Origin: Cryptomeria japonica
Taxonomy: Eukaryota > Streptophyta > Pinopsida > Cupressales > Cupressaceae
Assembly (NCBI RefSeq): GCF_030272615.1
Contig: NC_081408.1
Span: 768,415,830-768,479,829, forward strand
Length of the DNA: 64,000 nt
Direction of reading: 5' to 3'
In this document: in pieces, positions 1 through 12,446 of the stretch
How the letters are laid out: each line of letters starts with the position of its first letter
Position numbering within the stretch: position 1 is the stretch's first letter
Program-made: the position numbers and the translations under genes
Notes under the pieces: generated by a model
The model's database searches: none
Told to the model about the DNA's origin: nothing
Seen by the model: the letters and a program-made list of their open reading frames with translations, nothing else

Positions 1-2
1 AC

Positions 3-1580
3 ATGGACATGTTTAAAAAGGTTTTGATGGAAGTCATAAATGAAATTCCTAATGAATTATACAAAAGACTTGAGGCCAGAAGGCAAGGAGTAATTGAACT
101 GGACAAGAAAATAAAAGTAGCAAAACTACTTGCTGTATATCCGGTAAATTCCCCAAAAGAAATTGATGATCTGATAGCTCAGGCCAATGAGATAGTTTTT
201 TCCACTGCACACCGGCATATTTCACTGATGGCAGGTAGAGTTACAGAGGTTTCAGAGAAAACAGAAGATGGTTGGGACATATTTTTGGTTGAAAAAGAAA
301 AACAAGAAGAATATAGGAATCCCAAGCCTATTAAGGTATATCAGAAGGATAAGGACAAAGGGAAAGGGAAAGTTGGTGGACCTCCAAGCATAAAGATTAA
401 AGATAACCTACCTCCACCTGTAAAAATTGCAATCCCTGAAAACCAACCGGCAACTGAAAGCATGGATGCAGAGGATAGCAAAACAAATCCTGAAGTCCTA
501 TTCACTGTAAATGTTGATACCCAAAAGATCAACATAACAATTGATAAAGACCCAAGTGAAAAATCAGATATGGCCAAAGAGCCTCCGATAACAAGAAATA
601 CAGTGCAACCGGAAGCGGATACTAGGAAAAAGATGGAATCTGAAGCACAAACAGAGAAACCAACAGAGCTAAAGGCTCCAAAATAGATGCCATCGGTAGG
701 CAATGAAGTAGGAAAACTAGTGCTAAAGGAAATGCAAACACAAACTGACCTACTAGAGGTCAATACAAGCATGGTCACTTCCATCGGTACTCAGTTTGTT
801 GGGTCACCATCAAGGTCAACAAATGTGACTGAGGTATTACTTGAATCCATCAAGAAAATAACTGACTATAGTTCACAAGCTTACAAAGCAATAGATGATT
901 CAATACCAATTTTGAAAACAATAGCTCCTAATTGTAATATAGATAATAAAGATTCTTTAGGACAGTTGGATACACTATGTAAATACATTTCTAGAAATAT
1001 TGAGCAAATAAAGGTAGAGTCTGTAAAGGACATTGTAGAAAAGGAGAAACAGAAATTCTTTGAGGAAGAAATTAAGAAGTGTAATAGAGATTTTGACACA
1101 CTTCTACCGGAACTATGTAGTTTGTTAAAAGAGTACAAAAACCTGTACAAAGACACATGCAAAACAAACTTCCTGACTTTAGATATAGACAAGAAAATAA
1201 GCAAGACACATGAAGAGATAAACAAGCTTGCAGACAATTTTGTCAACTCACTATATTCATTATCTGTTTTTGAAGATAAGTTAGCAAATTTTGAGGCAGA
1301 ATTACTTAAACAGGAGAAAGAGAAAGAGACAATAATAAATAAGGCAAAACACTTGAGATCTAAACTGAGTCCAAGATTGGACTATCTAGCATCTCTACAG
1401 AAGGAAATCTCAGAGGCATTAACACTAGGAAGTAAAACACCGGTAGAGCAATTGCAGCATCTCACCGGCACTGTGAAGAGAACTAAAACAACAATAAAAG
1501 ATAGAAAAAAGTTTATGGATAGTATAAACTTAATTTTGGGCGATCTTTTTCAGATAATAACTACCCAGCTACAAGGTTGA
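3..1580 (+). pseudogene. Sirevirus-like env-like coiled-coil ORF, 3' part, one internal stop
   Basis: One frame is open from the window edge to 1580, broken only by TAG at 684-686. The first half is lysine-, proline- and glutamate-rich and looks disordered. The second half (about residues 330-470) is strongly coiled-coil, with many Lys/Glu/Leu heptads. There is no protease, integrase or RT motif. The frame lies just upstream of repeated polypurine tracts and a copia LTR, which is where Sireviruses carry their env-like ORF. A decayed homologue is at 32780-34140: the pattern E-I-P-x-x-L-Y-x-x-L-E-x-R-R-Q occurs in both. The start lies outside the window. The function is unknown; 'env-like' describes position and coiled coils, not proven fusion activity. 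Confidence 0.6.
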
Positions 1581-1640
1581 GGTTATGGACCGGTATAACT
1601 ACAAACTCTACTAACATCTTGACAACCTTTGTCATTGATG

Positions 1641-1795
1641 CCAAAGGGGGAGTAGTAGGATGAGAAAATTCAAAACACAGGGATCATATGCTCAGGGGGA
1701 GCCCCTCTTTTTTTTGGTAAATTTTTGGTCTACACATTTTTGGACATCTTTTTGAAATTTCTCATGAGTGTTGCCATCAATGCCAAAGGGGGAGA
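1641..1795 (+). promoter_or_regulatory. Multiple polypurine tracts upstream of the 3' LTR
   Basis: Three G-rich tracts precede the LTR: CCAAAGGGGGAG at 1641, CAGGGGGAG near 1693, and AAAGGGGGAGA at 1785-1795. The last one sits one base before TGTTGG. The polypurine tract primes plus-strand DNA synthesis. Several upstream copies of the tract are a known hallmark of the Sirevirus genus, and this supports that assignment. The same tract precedes the LTR at 34445. Confidence 0.75.
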
Positions 1796-1796
1796 T

Positions 1797-2607
1797 TGTT
1801 GGCATATGGACACTCCAATGAGACATTGTGTGTGATTGAAGGTTTTGTCATTGATGACAACCTTGCAATCCTATGGCACCGGTAAGACATTCTACCGGCA
1901 AAGCATTATTTAAGCAAGACAGTGCATCGGCATCAGCAAGACCACTTTACACCAGCACCGACACCAGCACAAAAGAAAAGATGTATACCGGCACAAAGGC
2001 TGATAGGATTTTTGATATGTAATATTTTGTTTATTATTATAAGTCGACTTGGCAAATTGTAAAATGACTCTTGTATATAAAGAAGATCATTATAGACATT
2101 TGTAGGGATAGGTAAGCAAGCATAAAGAAAATTGTTAGACAGACCTAATGTGCGAATTATAGGTCAAGGGTATATGTAAAGAACAGAGCAAGAACCAGTA
2201 CTGAATCTAGCATTGGAGATGCTATTATAAAGCAATACAAATCATTGGATTAGTTTAATCCTTATTGTAAGTCAGTGTGACTTCTCAATGAGCAGTGTGC
2301 TCTAGGCAATTGGCCTTCCTGCATGTGCAGGCCCCTATTGTAAGTAATATTCTCTTATTGGCCAGTAAGTGAATATTGTGGGTCACAAATCCCACCAAGT
2401 TTTTTCCCACATCGGGTTTCCTCATTAAACATCTTGTGTTATGGTGTTCTTTTCATGTGGATGTTTTTGATTATGTTTATTACATTAATTCTTGCATACT
2501 GGTACACTGCTACTTTATGTTCTGCATGTTTTATCTTAAGAAAATTTTATTACCGGTCAGATACTGATTCACCCCCCCCCCTCTCAGTATCTGTGGGAAC
2601 CCTAACA
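1797..2607 (+). repeat. 3' LTR of Sirevirus-like copia element
   Basis: The repeat starts TGTTGGCATATGG directly after the polypurine tract and ends CCCTAACA. It carries a TATA-like box (TATATAAAG) near 2073 and a C-rich stretch with CTCTCAG near its 3' end, as do the other copia LTRs in this window. An inverted copy, roughly 85-90% alike by eye, lies at 3027-3807. Confidence 0.85.
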
Positions 2608-2955
2608 ATCAGTTCATTTGAGTCATTATAGGTATGCATCAGATCTGTCTTCAACAAATCATTTTTGTAGCTAAGTCCGGTGTTCTCATTTGCTGCATCA
2701 CTTAGTCTTCTAGTCAAATCTTCTTCATTCTTCTTTCTATCATCAATTTCTTTACAAAATCTCATAGTCATATCCTGCATCTCATTCTTTGTTGTCATGT
2801 TCTCTTCTCTTGTTTCTTACAATGGTAAGATTTTCTTGAAGTGCTTGAATAATTTCTTGAGCTGCTTTTAGATCATCTTCAAGTTTGATATTTTTCAACT
2901 TTTCTGTATCAAAATCTGAGAGAGTTGCTTCCAATTGCTTCATCAAATTTTCCAT
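2608..2955 (-). pseudogene. Short coiled-coil ORF just downstream of a copia PBS, broken
   Basis: A - strand ATG at 2955-2953 begins MENLMKQLEATLSDF and continues as a Lys/Glu/Leu coiled coil. The frame shifts near 2785 and resumes as another coiled-coil stretch that runs into the + strand LTR at 2607. It lies where gag should start, about 55 bp after the primer-binding site, but does not resemble a copia gag. It may be the ORF of a non-autonomous relative or a gag N-terminus I do not recognise. The + strand LTR interrupts it. Confidence 0.45.
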
Positions 2956-3008
2956 GTCTATCGGTTTCAAGATCTTCCTCAAGTTGTTAGGCTTCTGAAA
3001 ATAGAGGA

Positions 3009-3024
3009 CCAGGCTCTGATACCA
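3009..3024 (-). promoter_or_regulatory. Primer-binding site, initiator tRNA-Met type
   Basis: On the - strand the sequence is TGGTATCAGAGCCTGG, two bases inside the LTR end. TGGTATCAGAGC is the standard plant copia site complementary to the 3' end of initiator tRNA-Met. It fixes the neighbouring LTR as a 5' LTR on the - strand. Confidence 0.9.
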
Positions 3025-3026
3025 AT

Positions 3027-3807
3027 TGTTAGGATTCCCACAGATACTGAGAAGGGGGGGTGAATCAGTATCTAACTGATATTTAGATTTTCTTAACTTA
3101 AAACATGTAGAGCATATTAAAACTATGTACCGGTAAGCAAAAAGTAATGCAATAAATAGAGATATAAACAACCACATGAAAGACACACCATAACACAATG
3201 TTTTAACGAGGAAACCCGGTGTGGGAAAAACCTCGGTGGGATTTGTGACCCACAATATTCACTTACTAGCCAATAAGAGAATATTACTGCTACAGGAGGG
3301 GCTTGCACATGCAGGAAGGCCAAGTGCCTAGAGAACACTACTCAAAATAGAAGTCTCACTGACTTACAAAATGGATTGTATAAATCCAGTGTCTTGTACT
3401 ACTTCAAAATAGCATATATAATGCTAGATCCAGTACCGGTTTCTGCTCTGCTTCTTACATAAACCCTTCACCTATAATTCACATAATAGGTCTGCCTAAT
3501 TACATTCCATATCTCGCTTACATCTCCTTACAATGTTCTATAATGATCTCTCTTTATATAGGAGTCATTTTACATCATGCCAAGTTAGCTTACAATGATT
3601 TTACAATAATAAACAAAATATATTACAACAAAAATCCTGTCAGCTTCCTGTGTTGGTATGCTTCCTTTCACTGCTAGTGTCGGTGGTCTGAGTGTCAGTG
3701 TAGAGTCTGATCTTGCTGGTGCCAGTGTCATAGGATTGTAAGGTTGCCATCAATGACAAAATCTTCAATCACCTACAATGTCTCATTGGAGTGTGCATAT
3801 GCCAACA
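3027..3807 (-). repeat. 5' LTR of Sirevirus-like copia element, minus strand
   Basis: Read on the - strand it starts TGTTGGCATATGCAC and ends CCTAACA, followed by the primer-binding site. It matches the LTR at 1797-2607 along its length, including a TATATAAAGAG box near 3550. Its outer edge at 3807 abuts gypsy remnants, so this element was inserted into, or joined to, an older gypsy copy. Confidence 0.85.
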
Positions 3808-6306
3808 AAAGTTGATGTAGGAGGCAGAAAAGGTACGACAGGCTGTGCCGACGTAGAAGTTGAGTCCCTCATCTTGTATTTATAATACACAGGGTATAAA
3901 AGGTCACCATGGGGAAGCATGAGCCCAATCAAGATAGGCCAGAAGTGATCCAAAGAGAAGTCCCCATAGGTGATCAAGGGTTGATAGCTAGTGTCCTAGA
4001 CAACATGCACCGTGCCTTCATGAGGAAACTTTAAGAACTTGTGAACCATGAAAGGAACCGCCTCCATGGAAATCAACCACAAGATCCCAAGTTTGACTAG
4101 AAAGAGATTAGATTGAGGGATGATAGTAAAAAGTGAGGACACTGCCTTGGGACCCACCATGACTGTTAGGGTGATGTTGCCAAATGGGTTGATAGAGATT
4201 CCATGGTGGGTCCGCAAGGTAGTGTGACACTCATCATAGATTTGCTTATACCATCCATTCCCGAAGAGTGTCTCCTCTATGATGACATCAACTTTGCTGG
4301 AGGGGTTAACCATCACACCTGTGATAGTTTGAACAGTCAATCAAACAAGGATATAGAGAGGAGAAAGTTCTCTGCAATATGGGGCATCGAGCGGCATGAA
4401 TGAGATAAGAACGTCAGACACCTTCCCCTTCTAGGCAGGGGGGAGACGATAGGGGTGATGGTTACCATGTTGACATATGGAGCACCCTCCAAGGCTAGAT
4501 TAGAGGTAGAAATCACATTTGTCAAGTTTAGAGGAAATGGGTTGGTATAGATCTGCAAGTCATTGTTGGTTTTATCCACAAACTTGTTTGACTTGTGTTT
4601 CCTTGCGTCAACTTTGATAGTCCCACTGTCAATGTTGTCTTGGACAATGTGTCTAAGATGATAACATCTCTCAATGTTGTGATGAGGTACATGATGGTAA
4701 TGACAATACTTGGACCCATTGAACCAACGGGGGTAGGGTCAACTATCTGATAGAGGTTTAGCCTCAGGTAGGGTGATCAGGTTGTCTTGCAACAACCGTT
4801 GCATGATACTCAAATAAGAGTCGTTCAATTTTGTGAGGACTCAGTTTTAGGAAGATTGAGATACAACTATTGGAGGAGTAGCTGCTATATTAGATATGAC
4901 TTTATTCCTTTGAGACCCATCTGAAGATGTGTTAGGAAAGGACCCACCACAAGGGTTCGAAGAAGAGTCTCCAAACTATGTCACGATGTGTTGATAATCG
5001 ATCAAGGTAGAGCACATGTTGGTAAAGTTCTGATAATGATTTAGGGACAACTTCTCCCTCAATGTCAACTGCAAGCTACCTATGAACATACGCTATAAGT
5101 CATTATTCGGCAGGGCAAAGGGGATCTTTATTGAGATTGCCTGATATTGTGAGATAAAATCTGTCACCTTCTCATTTGGTTTTTGCTTACAATGAACAAG
5201 GTCAGATATAGTGACCTTGATGCCTATGTTAGTGTGAAACCTCTTGAGAAAGAGATCCATCAGCGGGTCAAAGGTGCAGATGGAGTGGTCAGGAAGAGAA
5301 TTGTACCATTCTAACACAATCCCTTTGAGGGAACAAACAAATAGTTTAAGGAGAACAAAGTCTAGATTGTGATAGTCACTACACAGTCATAAATGAATTG
5401 ATGTGAGTGTTTGGGTCACCATCACCACTGAACCTATCAAACTTCAATGACTTGGTGGTCATCAGAAGGATGGTATTTAGGATAGTGATGTCTGAAGGGC
5501 TCTTCCTATATCATGCGGGTGTAGATGGTTGGCCGGAAGCAAAAGCCAGAGAAGTGAGATGTAACTGAAGCTGGCCCATGTTCTGCAATATAGTATTCAG
5601 AACCTAGTTCATAGGCGGAGGAGGAGGTGGTGGAGATGCACCACCTCCATCGACAGACGACATGCTAACTGATGTGGTACTGGCAACATAAAAAATAGTA
5701 GTCACTAGCCATACCCGTGTAACCTAAGGGAATAGTGGAGGCACTGATACTCGAGATGGTGGAATCCACCATGCAGGCTCTCAACCCTGGGATGCTAACA
5801 CTAGCCTAGGACCTGAATAGATCAAATTGGGTGTCCATCGGGGGTACCTTGACTAGGGGCACATGGTTTTTAAGAATCATGGATAGGGCCTTCAGCATCT
5901 CCAGACCTCTCTTGTTGAATATCAACATGTCTCTTAGCATGCTAACGACATTACTGACCTAGGGGAGGACGTTCTATCAATTTAGGAATCCCTCAAAATC
6001 TCTCAGATTCTACTCTAAAGAATTGATCTTCTCAAAATCAATAGAGACAACAAAATCATGATCAATAGTAGGAGGGAAAGATGAGGTAGAACTCTTAGGA
6101 GAGTTAGGTTGTGAGTTAGAAGGAGATGCCCCCCCCCCGATCAGAATAGATTTTAGACTATGAGAGGTCAAGAACTCATTGGGATCATTTAATTTCTCAC
6201 CCTACATGGCGTTGGGTAGAGGAGGGCTATAGCGATCAGGAGGGAATATCCTCCTGGATGACCTCCTGACTACAGCTCCTGTTGCAGTTTGGTTCGTACA
6301 ACTCAT
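3808..6306 (-). pseudogene. Decayed Ty3/gypsy gag-protease remnant
   Basis: Order on the - strand: a gag-like N-terminus from about 6306; a retrotransposon gag core at 5317-5093 (WYNSLPD, then FLKRFHTN, then LVHCKQKPNEKVTDFISQYQ); a knuckle-like motif near 4700 (C-x2-H-x4-H-x4-C); and a retropepsin-like C-terminus at 4340-3996 with LGILWLISMEAVPFMVHKFL. That last motif parallels LGRPWIHAMQAVPS in the intact-length element to the right. Frameshifts and stops are frequent, and nothing downstream of protease remains because a copia LTR cuts it at 3807. Confidence 0.65.
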
Positions 6307-6586
6307 AATTTGATTGACAACCAGGTCACGGAACAAGGACACCTATACAAGTCCTTGGAAAAAGATGTAGGACTGTTTTGTTTTGATGTGTTTAAGATAA
6401 AAACATGAAAGGGAAAAATATGTTTGTTGTTTTTGGTTTTTATTTTATTCTTTTCTCTTTTTTTTTAATAAATTTTTTAAGTTTTTAAATGAATGTGATG
6501 AAAAGTAAAAAAACTATGCTAAACTCAGAAAAGGAAATAAAGCAACTAAGCTATACTAGAAAAAGAAAATAGACACGAATCCCCTT

Positions 6587-6604
6587 TTCACATCAGGTTC
6601 ACCA
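6587..6604 (-). promoter_or_regulatory. Decayed tRNA-Trp primer-binding site
   Basis: The + strand reads TTCACATCAGGTTCACCA beside the LTR end. It differs from the tRNA-Trp 3' end (TTCACGTCGGGTTCACCA) at two positions, both of them CpG turned to CpA. This looks like methylation-driven decay of the same primer site found intact at 30129-30151. Confidence 0.6.
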
Positions 6605-6607
6605 AAA

Positions 6608-7586
6608 TGTAACAGAGGGAATTTGTCATCTCAAGGATGATGAATCCTCAAGGACAAATTATCCTTCTAATTATCTCTTTGAACGGGTGCAACACTAAGC
6701 CAGGGGATAACATAATCATGCGAGGAGTGTTAGACGCCCGAGAGACGTCTCTGGAAGGCTCTACAAAGCCTCTGTCTGTAGGACGAGCGCTTAGAGTAGG
6801 GACGCCAATGTGATGTGCTATCATCCTGTACGGATGGAGTGCAAAGTCCGAGCAAAAATCTCTAGACATGTTGACAAAATTTACAAAGCAACTAAACAAT
6901 ATTGAAAACTATGAAAAGTACGGATTACAAAACAAATTAAAGAATGTAGTAGACAATAAAGAAATATCACAACTGGTCCATGATGTGAAGGCTCCTGCAA
7001 GATAACCTCTTCTCCATGAAGTTGTACCTACACACATGCAAGAGAGAAAATGTTGGGGGTTGTGTTTTGGATCTTGCCTAAGTTAGACCCCCATTTTGGT
7101 GTTTCCACCTCCATGGACAACCCAAAAAGCCATGGGAAAGGAAGATGATAGAGAAGATGATAAATAAGAATGTAAAAGAAACTATAAAGACAATGCCATG
7201 CTATTTGGTATTTGGAAAATAAATGAGATATTGGAAAGGCAAGATAGAGTTAGATTACTCCCCTAGTGCTTGGCAAATATTGGTATGCTTGATAAACTTG
7301 ATAGCTTGATGGTGCTGCAACAATGGTGATGATATCTCCAAGAGCAAGTCTTCAATGTGCCAAAAGATCCCTAAAAAATGTCCCAAAACCAAGGATATAG
7401 GCTAAGGGAAGGGTTTGGATGTCGGTGGTTGCATAGGGAGGCATTATGATTCCTTCTTGGCATGGGTTGTAACGTTTCAATGACCACCTGCTGGCTGGTA
7501 GGTTGGCAGGATGGTAGCACACTGTGCGGACGTCTCCGCGTCATGCCTACGTATGCAAATCTGTCAGGTTGGCAGAATCAGTAACA
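6608..7586 (-). repeat. Probable 5' LTR of the decayed gypsy element
   Basis: The left edge TGTAACAGAGG follows the primer-binding site. The right edge GAATCAGTAACA gives TGTTAC...GTTACA termini on the - strand. The right edge is inferred only from this inverted terminal match. No second copy is in the window to confirm the length of about 979 bp. Confidence 0.45.
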
Positions 7587-10500
7587 TCTCTAGGGAAGAT
7601 GACATAGACATCTTCAATGGACAAAAGGACAAGTTGGTGGACCTGTCCTCCAAGTAGCATGGGGGAGGCGCCACATGTCGCAATTGCCACTAAAGGTGAC
7701 GAGGGTTATATTTTTGACTCTACAAAAGCATGCTGCCTAGAGCTCACTTCTCAAAAGATAATGACCTGGAAGGCAACCCTCAGGGAAGTCTCAATGACTT
7801 ACAACAAGATTCAAACTACAATTCAGAAGGAATGAATTGAAAGAATAAAATCTCCAATGCCTGATCACAGTTCCGGTTAAGCACATTATGTTAGCATATA
7901 TTTTTACAAAATATTTCATGCTATATATGGATGCCTTTTTTCCTATCATATGAGCATTTACTACTGGTTTGCATGTGCAGGAAAATTATTAGCATGAGCA
8001 AAGTTCTCTAAGGATCAGTTGTTTTAGGAGTGTCAAGTGTGTATCAGACCTTGTGGATAGTTGGGATCACTATTATTCATGGCAAATGGCTCGTTTGTTC
8101 AAAACTGCAAAATTTCAATTATCGGCATAAGTAGTCCCGATGAAACAACATTGGCAAGCAAAAGAACGATTATCGGCATGGCATTTATCGATAAATCAAA
8201 GGGCAGACTCATTGAAGCACTTAAATGATATTTAGCATGATGCACACTCTTAGGAAAGTCATAACATCAGGATAGCTTGTTCCGATAAGGCAAAAGGAGG
8301 GTGTTTTCTATTGGCATGCATCGGCTTATCGGGAAAGTGTAAAAATTGTTATACCGATAGCCAATGACTGAAGGGAACTGAAGGCAAGTCCATTAGAGAA
8401 AAAGACCATATTGGGACAGTGCAGAAATAGTTAGGCTGATTCTTGATGACATGGAGAATTAGAAGGTGGAACCATCGGTGTTTCCTATATCGATAAAGCA
8501 GACTTGGAGGTATAAAGCATAAAAGTGCATCAGAGTAACACCAGGACTTCGAGAGGAATAGAAAAAGGCTATTTCAACCCCCGATGAAGATAAAAGCGCC
8601 TGTGGGGATATCAGTGTGAGTTATACTAACAAGGTAACATAGATTGAAGACTCATTGGGATGTCAGGAGGAGGAGTTTTATGCTATGCCGAATCCTGATA
8701 AGATTTTTACGACGGATGGTGGATTGCAAGGAGGTCACCTTAAGGAACATAACTGAAGAACATGGAGCTGCATTAGAAAAGGGGAAGCCTTTATCCCACA
8801 TTGTTTGTGGGATGGGCTCTTTTAACATTTAAATCCAAAGTGACCCATATGATAATTGTCAAAAGACAAAAGGGTGTGAAGAAGGCTGAAGTCGGTGGAC
8901 CCTACGCATGCACGTATCTCGAGGAAACCAAATTTTTACAATAGATTGGTGAGGATGGAGGCTAAAGATTGAGCAAGTTTGACTGATCAGACGGTGATCA
9001 CAGAGGATCTGACGGTCGTCGCTATATTGCAAGATAGAGATGCACACTGGTTTAACCCCGTGACTTGGCGACTAAGCACATGCAGAAAAGGGGAGGTTAA
9101 CGAGAACACAAGTTCGAGGTGGATCAACAGTCGTTGCTATACCTCGAGATGAAGTTGCATGACCTATATCCCTTATGACATAGCGACTGCCAAGGTGGAA
9201 GATGAGGTGTTATCCCGATGGATCTGCAAGCGAATCAGGATGTGCCATGTGGTGGAGCGCAAAAGAAAAACCCAGGTCCAGTGGTAGATGAAATGGCAAG
9301 ACAGATGGTGTCCAGTGGCAGTTAGGTTGCATGAAAATAACTTATCAAACAAACTTAGGCTGCGATGGATCTCAAAAGGGATTCACTGAAAGTAGCGGTT
9401 TCATCGACATGAAGTTCATCGAATAAATTAGAAGCATCAGTTCCATTGAAAAAACAAAAGGTATTGATGAAACTATAGAATCGATAAAACACGCAAGCAG
9501 TTCACCGAAGGAGGAAGTTTGGCTGAGAGATAGAGGGTGATCCTCAAATGAACCAAAAGAAGACACGTGGTAGGGTGTAGAATAAAAATCAGAATTAAAT
9601 GTATAGCTCAGACTACAAGGGGGAAATATGGTCGGAATACTGATTCCTGAATTTCATAAAAGGGAAGTATATTACTTGCTTTACGTTATTATTTGAACAT
9701 GCATTAAAGATAAAAATTATTTATATTTGGATGAATGCCTAGAAAATACATCTTAGGGTAAAATATTATTTTTTATAAATGGATATTATATTCACATAAT
9801 TATTTTCTTAGAATATAAATACTTTGGTTTTATTAGACTATTTTAAACAAGTATTTATACAAAGATAATTGACTTTTCAAAATCTAAGGTGGACTATATT
9901 TAATTTTCAAAATTAAAGAATTTGTTTGGCTTATCTTGTGTGCAGGAAATAATGAGAGGATGATGAATATTTGTTGAACAATTTTATCAAGGCAAAGAAT
10001 GAAAGACGCATTATTAAAGCATCTTTTAGTATTTTTAGGGTTCTCATTTGTAATTATTTATTAAACCAAAGGGTGTGTCCTTTGGAAAGAAATTGTCTGT
10101 AACTCCCTTCTGTGTATGAAAGGGTGTGTCCTTTAATATATGTCTTTTGATTCACATACTTATAGGGAGTCATTTTTTATGTAAAAGGTGGAGGGAGTCA
10201 TAAGAACAACATCATGTTGTAGGGATTGAATATCATTTTGTATCAAAGAAGTCTATAGGAAGAAGAAGTATCATTTTGTGCAAGCAATCTGTAATGAAGT
10301 ATTTACAAGTGCATCTTATGTATGCAATTATTTCCTGAAGATTAATATACAAGGTTCACTGTTTCATTTTCCAAATATTGTGTACACTTTTGTGTTGATG
10401 AGTTATCTTTGTCCTCTTGATAAATTTGTTTATAGATTTGTTATGATGTGAATCACATGTCATTGCATTTAGTGAAAGATTGAGTTCTTATTGTTTGTGT

Positions 10501-11029
10501 AACACATACTAAACCTTCATAATTGATAAGAAATTGTCTCTTGAGTTGATAAGATATTCTGTCCACAAAGTGTCATATATATCCCCGGATAGAGGCACTG
10601 GTCTACTATTGATCTTTTCAAGTTTTGATCTATATACATTCAAGGTCCTTGATAGAGAAATGTTCTTCCCAAATCCTATATGAATTGATCTATGCATATT
10701 TTATTTAAGTCCTGAAAGCAATTTCATTTTCAATATACATTCACAATCATTTCTTTTCAAAGCATTTGTTTAAAGCACATAATAAAGCATAGTTGCAGAA
10801 CGGTAATTTACCAGTTGTGTAAACTTGATAAAAGGTTTAAATCCACTCTAAATAACCTCTTTTATGCTTGAGAGGAAGAGGCACACCCACCTAGATTCAG
10901 TGGAGCCTAAAGTGCAGAGGGATTTGGTCATCGACCATCCTTGGTCATTGGCCAAGGCTGATTGGACTACTTGAGGATTTGGCAAGTCTTTTGGTTTTCC
11001 AATCTGTGGTTTTGGGCACCAACACATTG
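7587..11029. other. Non-coding region, probable old retrotransposon debris
   Basis: No ORF here carries a recognisable domain. 8100-8560 is dotted with TATCGG/CCGATA motifs (for example ATTATCGGCAT, TTTATCGATAAATC, GCTTATCGGG). A short hairpin sits at 8793-8813. GGGTGTGTCCTTT occurs twice near 10070 and 10110, followed by an ATATAT stretch, which resembles an LTR promoter region. I cannot assign a family. Confidence 0.35.
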
Positions 11030-11858
11030 TTTTCTTTGTAGCACTAATCTTTGATGAATCACAATGCCAAAGGATGAATCGCTTGTTCACACATACACCA
11101 CTCTCTGATAATGCAGACAAAACCTCTATATGTAAAGTACATGACAATATTGCCTATTTATACAAATCATCAACCTTGACAACAAGGTTAGCTAAACCCT
11201 CAACTCACAATTACAAAAGTACATCACATACAACAAAGATCGACCACCAAACCAATATAATGATGTACATGATCAACCGCAACACGCTACATCACCAAAA
11301 AAACCACATAACATGAAGAGCATCACCGCTTCAGCAAAATCACCAAGAACATGCACAATGATCAATATAGATCATAAAGAAAAATAGGACATACTTAGGA
11401 AACACCAGCAAACAAGTTAGAATAATCAGTAACAACTACACCAACACCAACACCACTTATCAAATCTTTATCGATCAACATCGGAACCTCAAGATTACAC
11501 AAACATCAACAACTGTCACAAAGAAAAGATAACTTGCGGAGCAACAAATCACAAACCATTATAAATGAAGATACACAAGACCATTCCAAACAATCTCCCA
11601 AAATATCAACACAAGATCTGATCACACCGGAATATACCAGAGGAAATACTGAACTTTGCAAAGCACTAATCAGATAGACAACTTGCAAAACTGGGTCATC
11701 AGATATGATCAATTAAGCTTTCCGGATCACCAAAGACAATACAAAAGAATATAATGATACTAGAAATAATCCATACACCGAACCATGATCCCAATAAACC
11801 AATCTGCAATCAGCAGAGCAGGAATATGTTGACATCAATGACAACAACATATCCTAGT
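11030..11858 (-). repeat. Copia LTR fragment, related to the solo LTR at 46.9 kb
   Basis: On the - strand it reads ATGTTGTTGTCATTGATGTC, later TTGATCATTGTGCATG, GTTGATGATTTGTATAAATA (the TATA region) and GTGTATGTGTGAAC. These follow the order seen at 46854-48172. The 3' portion with the C-rich end is missing, so the repeat is truncated near 11030. Confidence 0.55.
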
Positions 11859-12446
11859 AGTAGCAATTTCCAATAGGAAATAGTTTCACACTTGCTTCCG
11901 GTGCTAGAAATTCCTCGTAGAATTGAGTTAAGGCCTCCAGCCTAGGGGAGTTTTCATGAAAATATTATGCACCCCATGTAGCAAATTATACTTGAATTTG
12001 GTAGGTTGGCAAATGCCGTGTTAGGGTATTATAGATGATATGAGATGATCTCCAGAAGAATCTATATGGTAATGAAAATCCATAGGTGATTCTTTGTGAG
12101 TTGTTTGTAAAAGATGAATATCCAGAAGTTTAGCGATAAACACATTTAATACACCCTAAAAGTTAAATAAGTGAAGAATAAAAATCTATTTTGCCATTCA
12201 TTCTTCACTTTGCATTCAAGAGAAGAAGAAGAGAGCACTCTACAAGAAAATCAACCTAGAGATCAAAGCATGAAAGAGATTTCCCAAGCGAAAACCTAAT
12301 CCAGTGGTCAAGGTTCTTTTTTGTAAAACCTTTCAAGTTTGAAGTTTGAAATTTCTGAAATGGTTGTCTTTGGAGTTGCAATACCACTAGTCATAGATGT
12401 CACTGAGAGAGCTTGACCAAATTTTAAGAAGCACCCATTTATCTCC
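11859..12446. other. Region upstream of the split env-like ORF, no gene seen
   Basis: No domain-bearing ORF is present. The last 250 bases are rich in AAGAGAAGAAGAAGAG-type purine runs. They look like an untranslated leader before the ATG at 12447, but this is only an impression. Confidence 0.3.

Noticed and set aside
3996-4340. Host aspartic protease gene
   Set aside because: The flap region and context (gag core at 5100-5300, LTR and primer site to the right) show it is a gypsy protease fragment.
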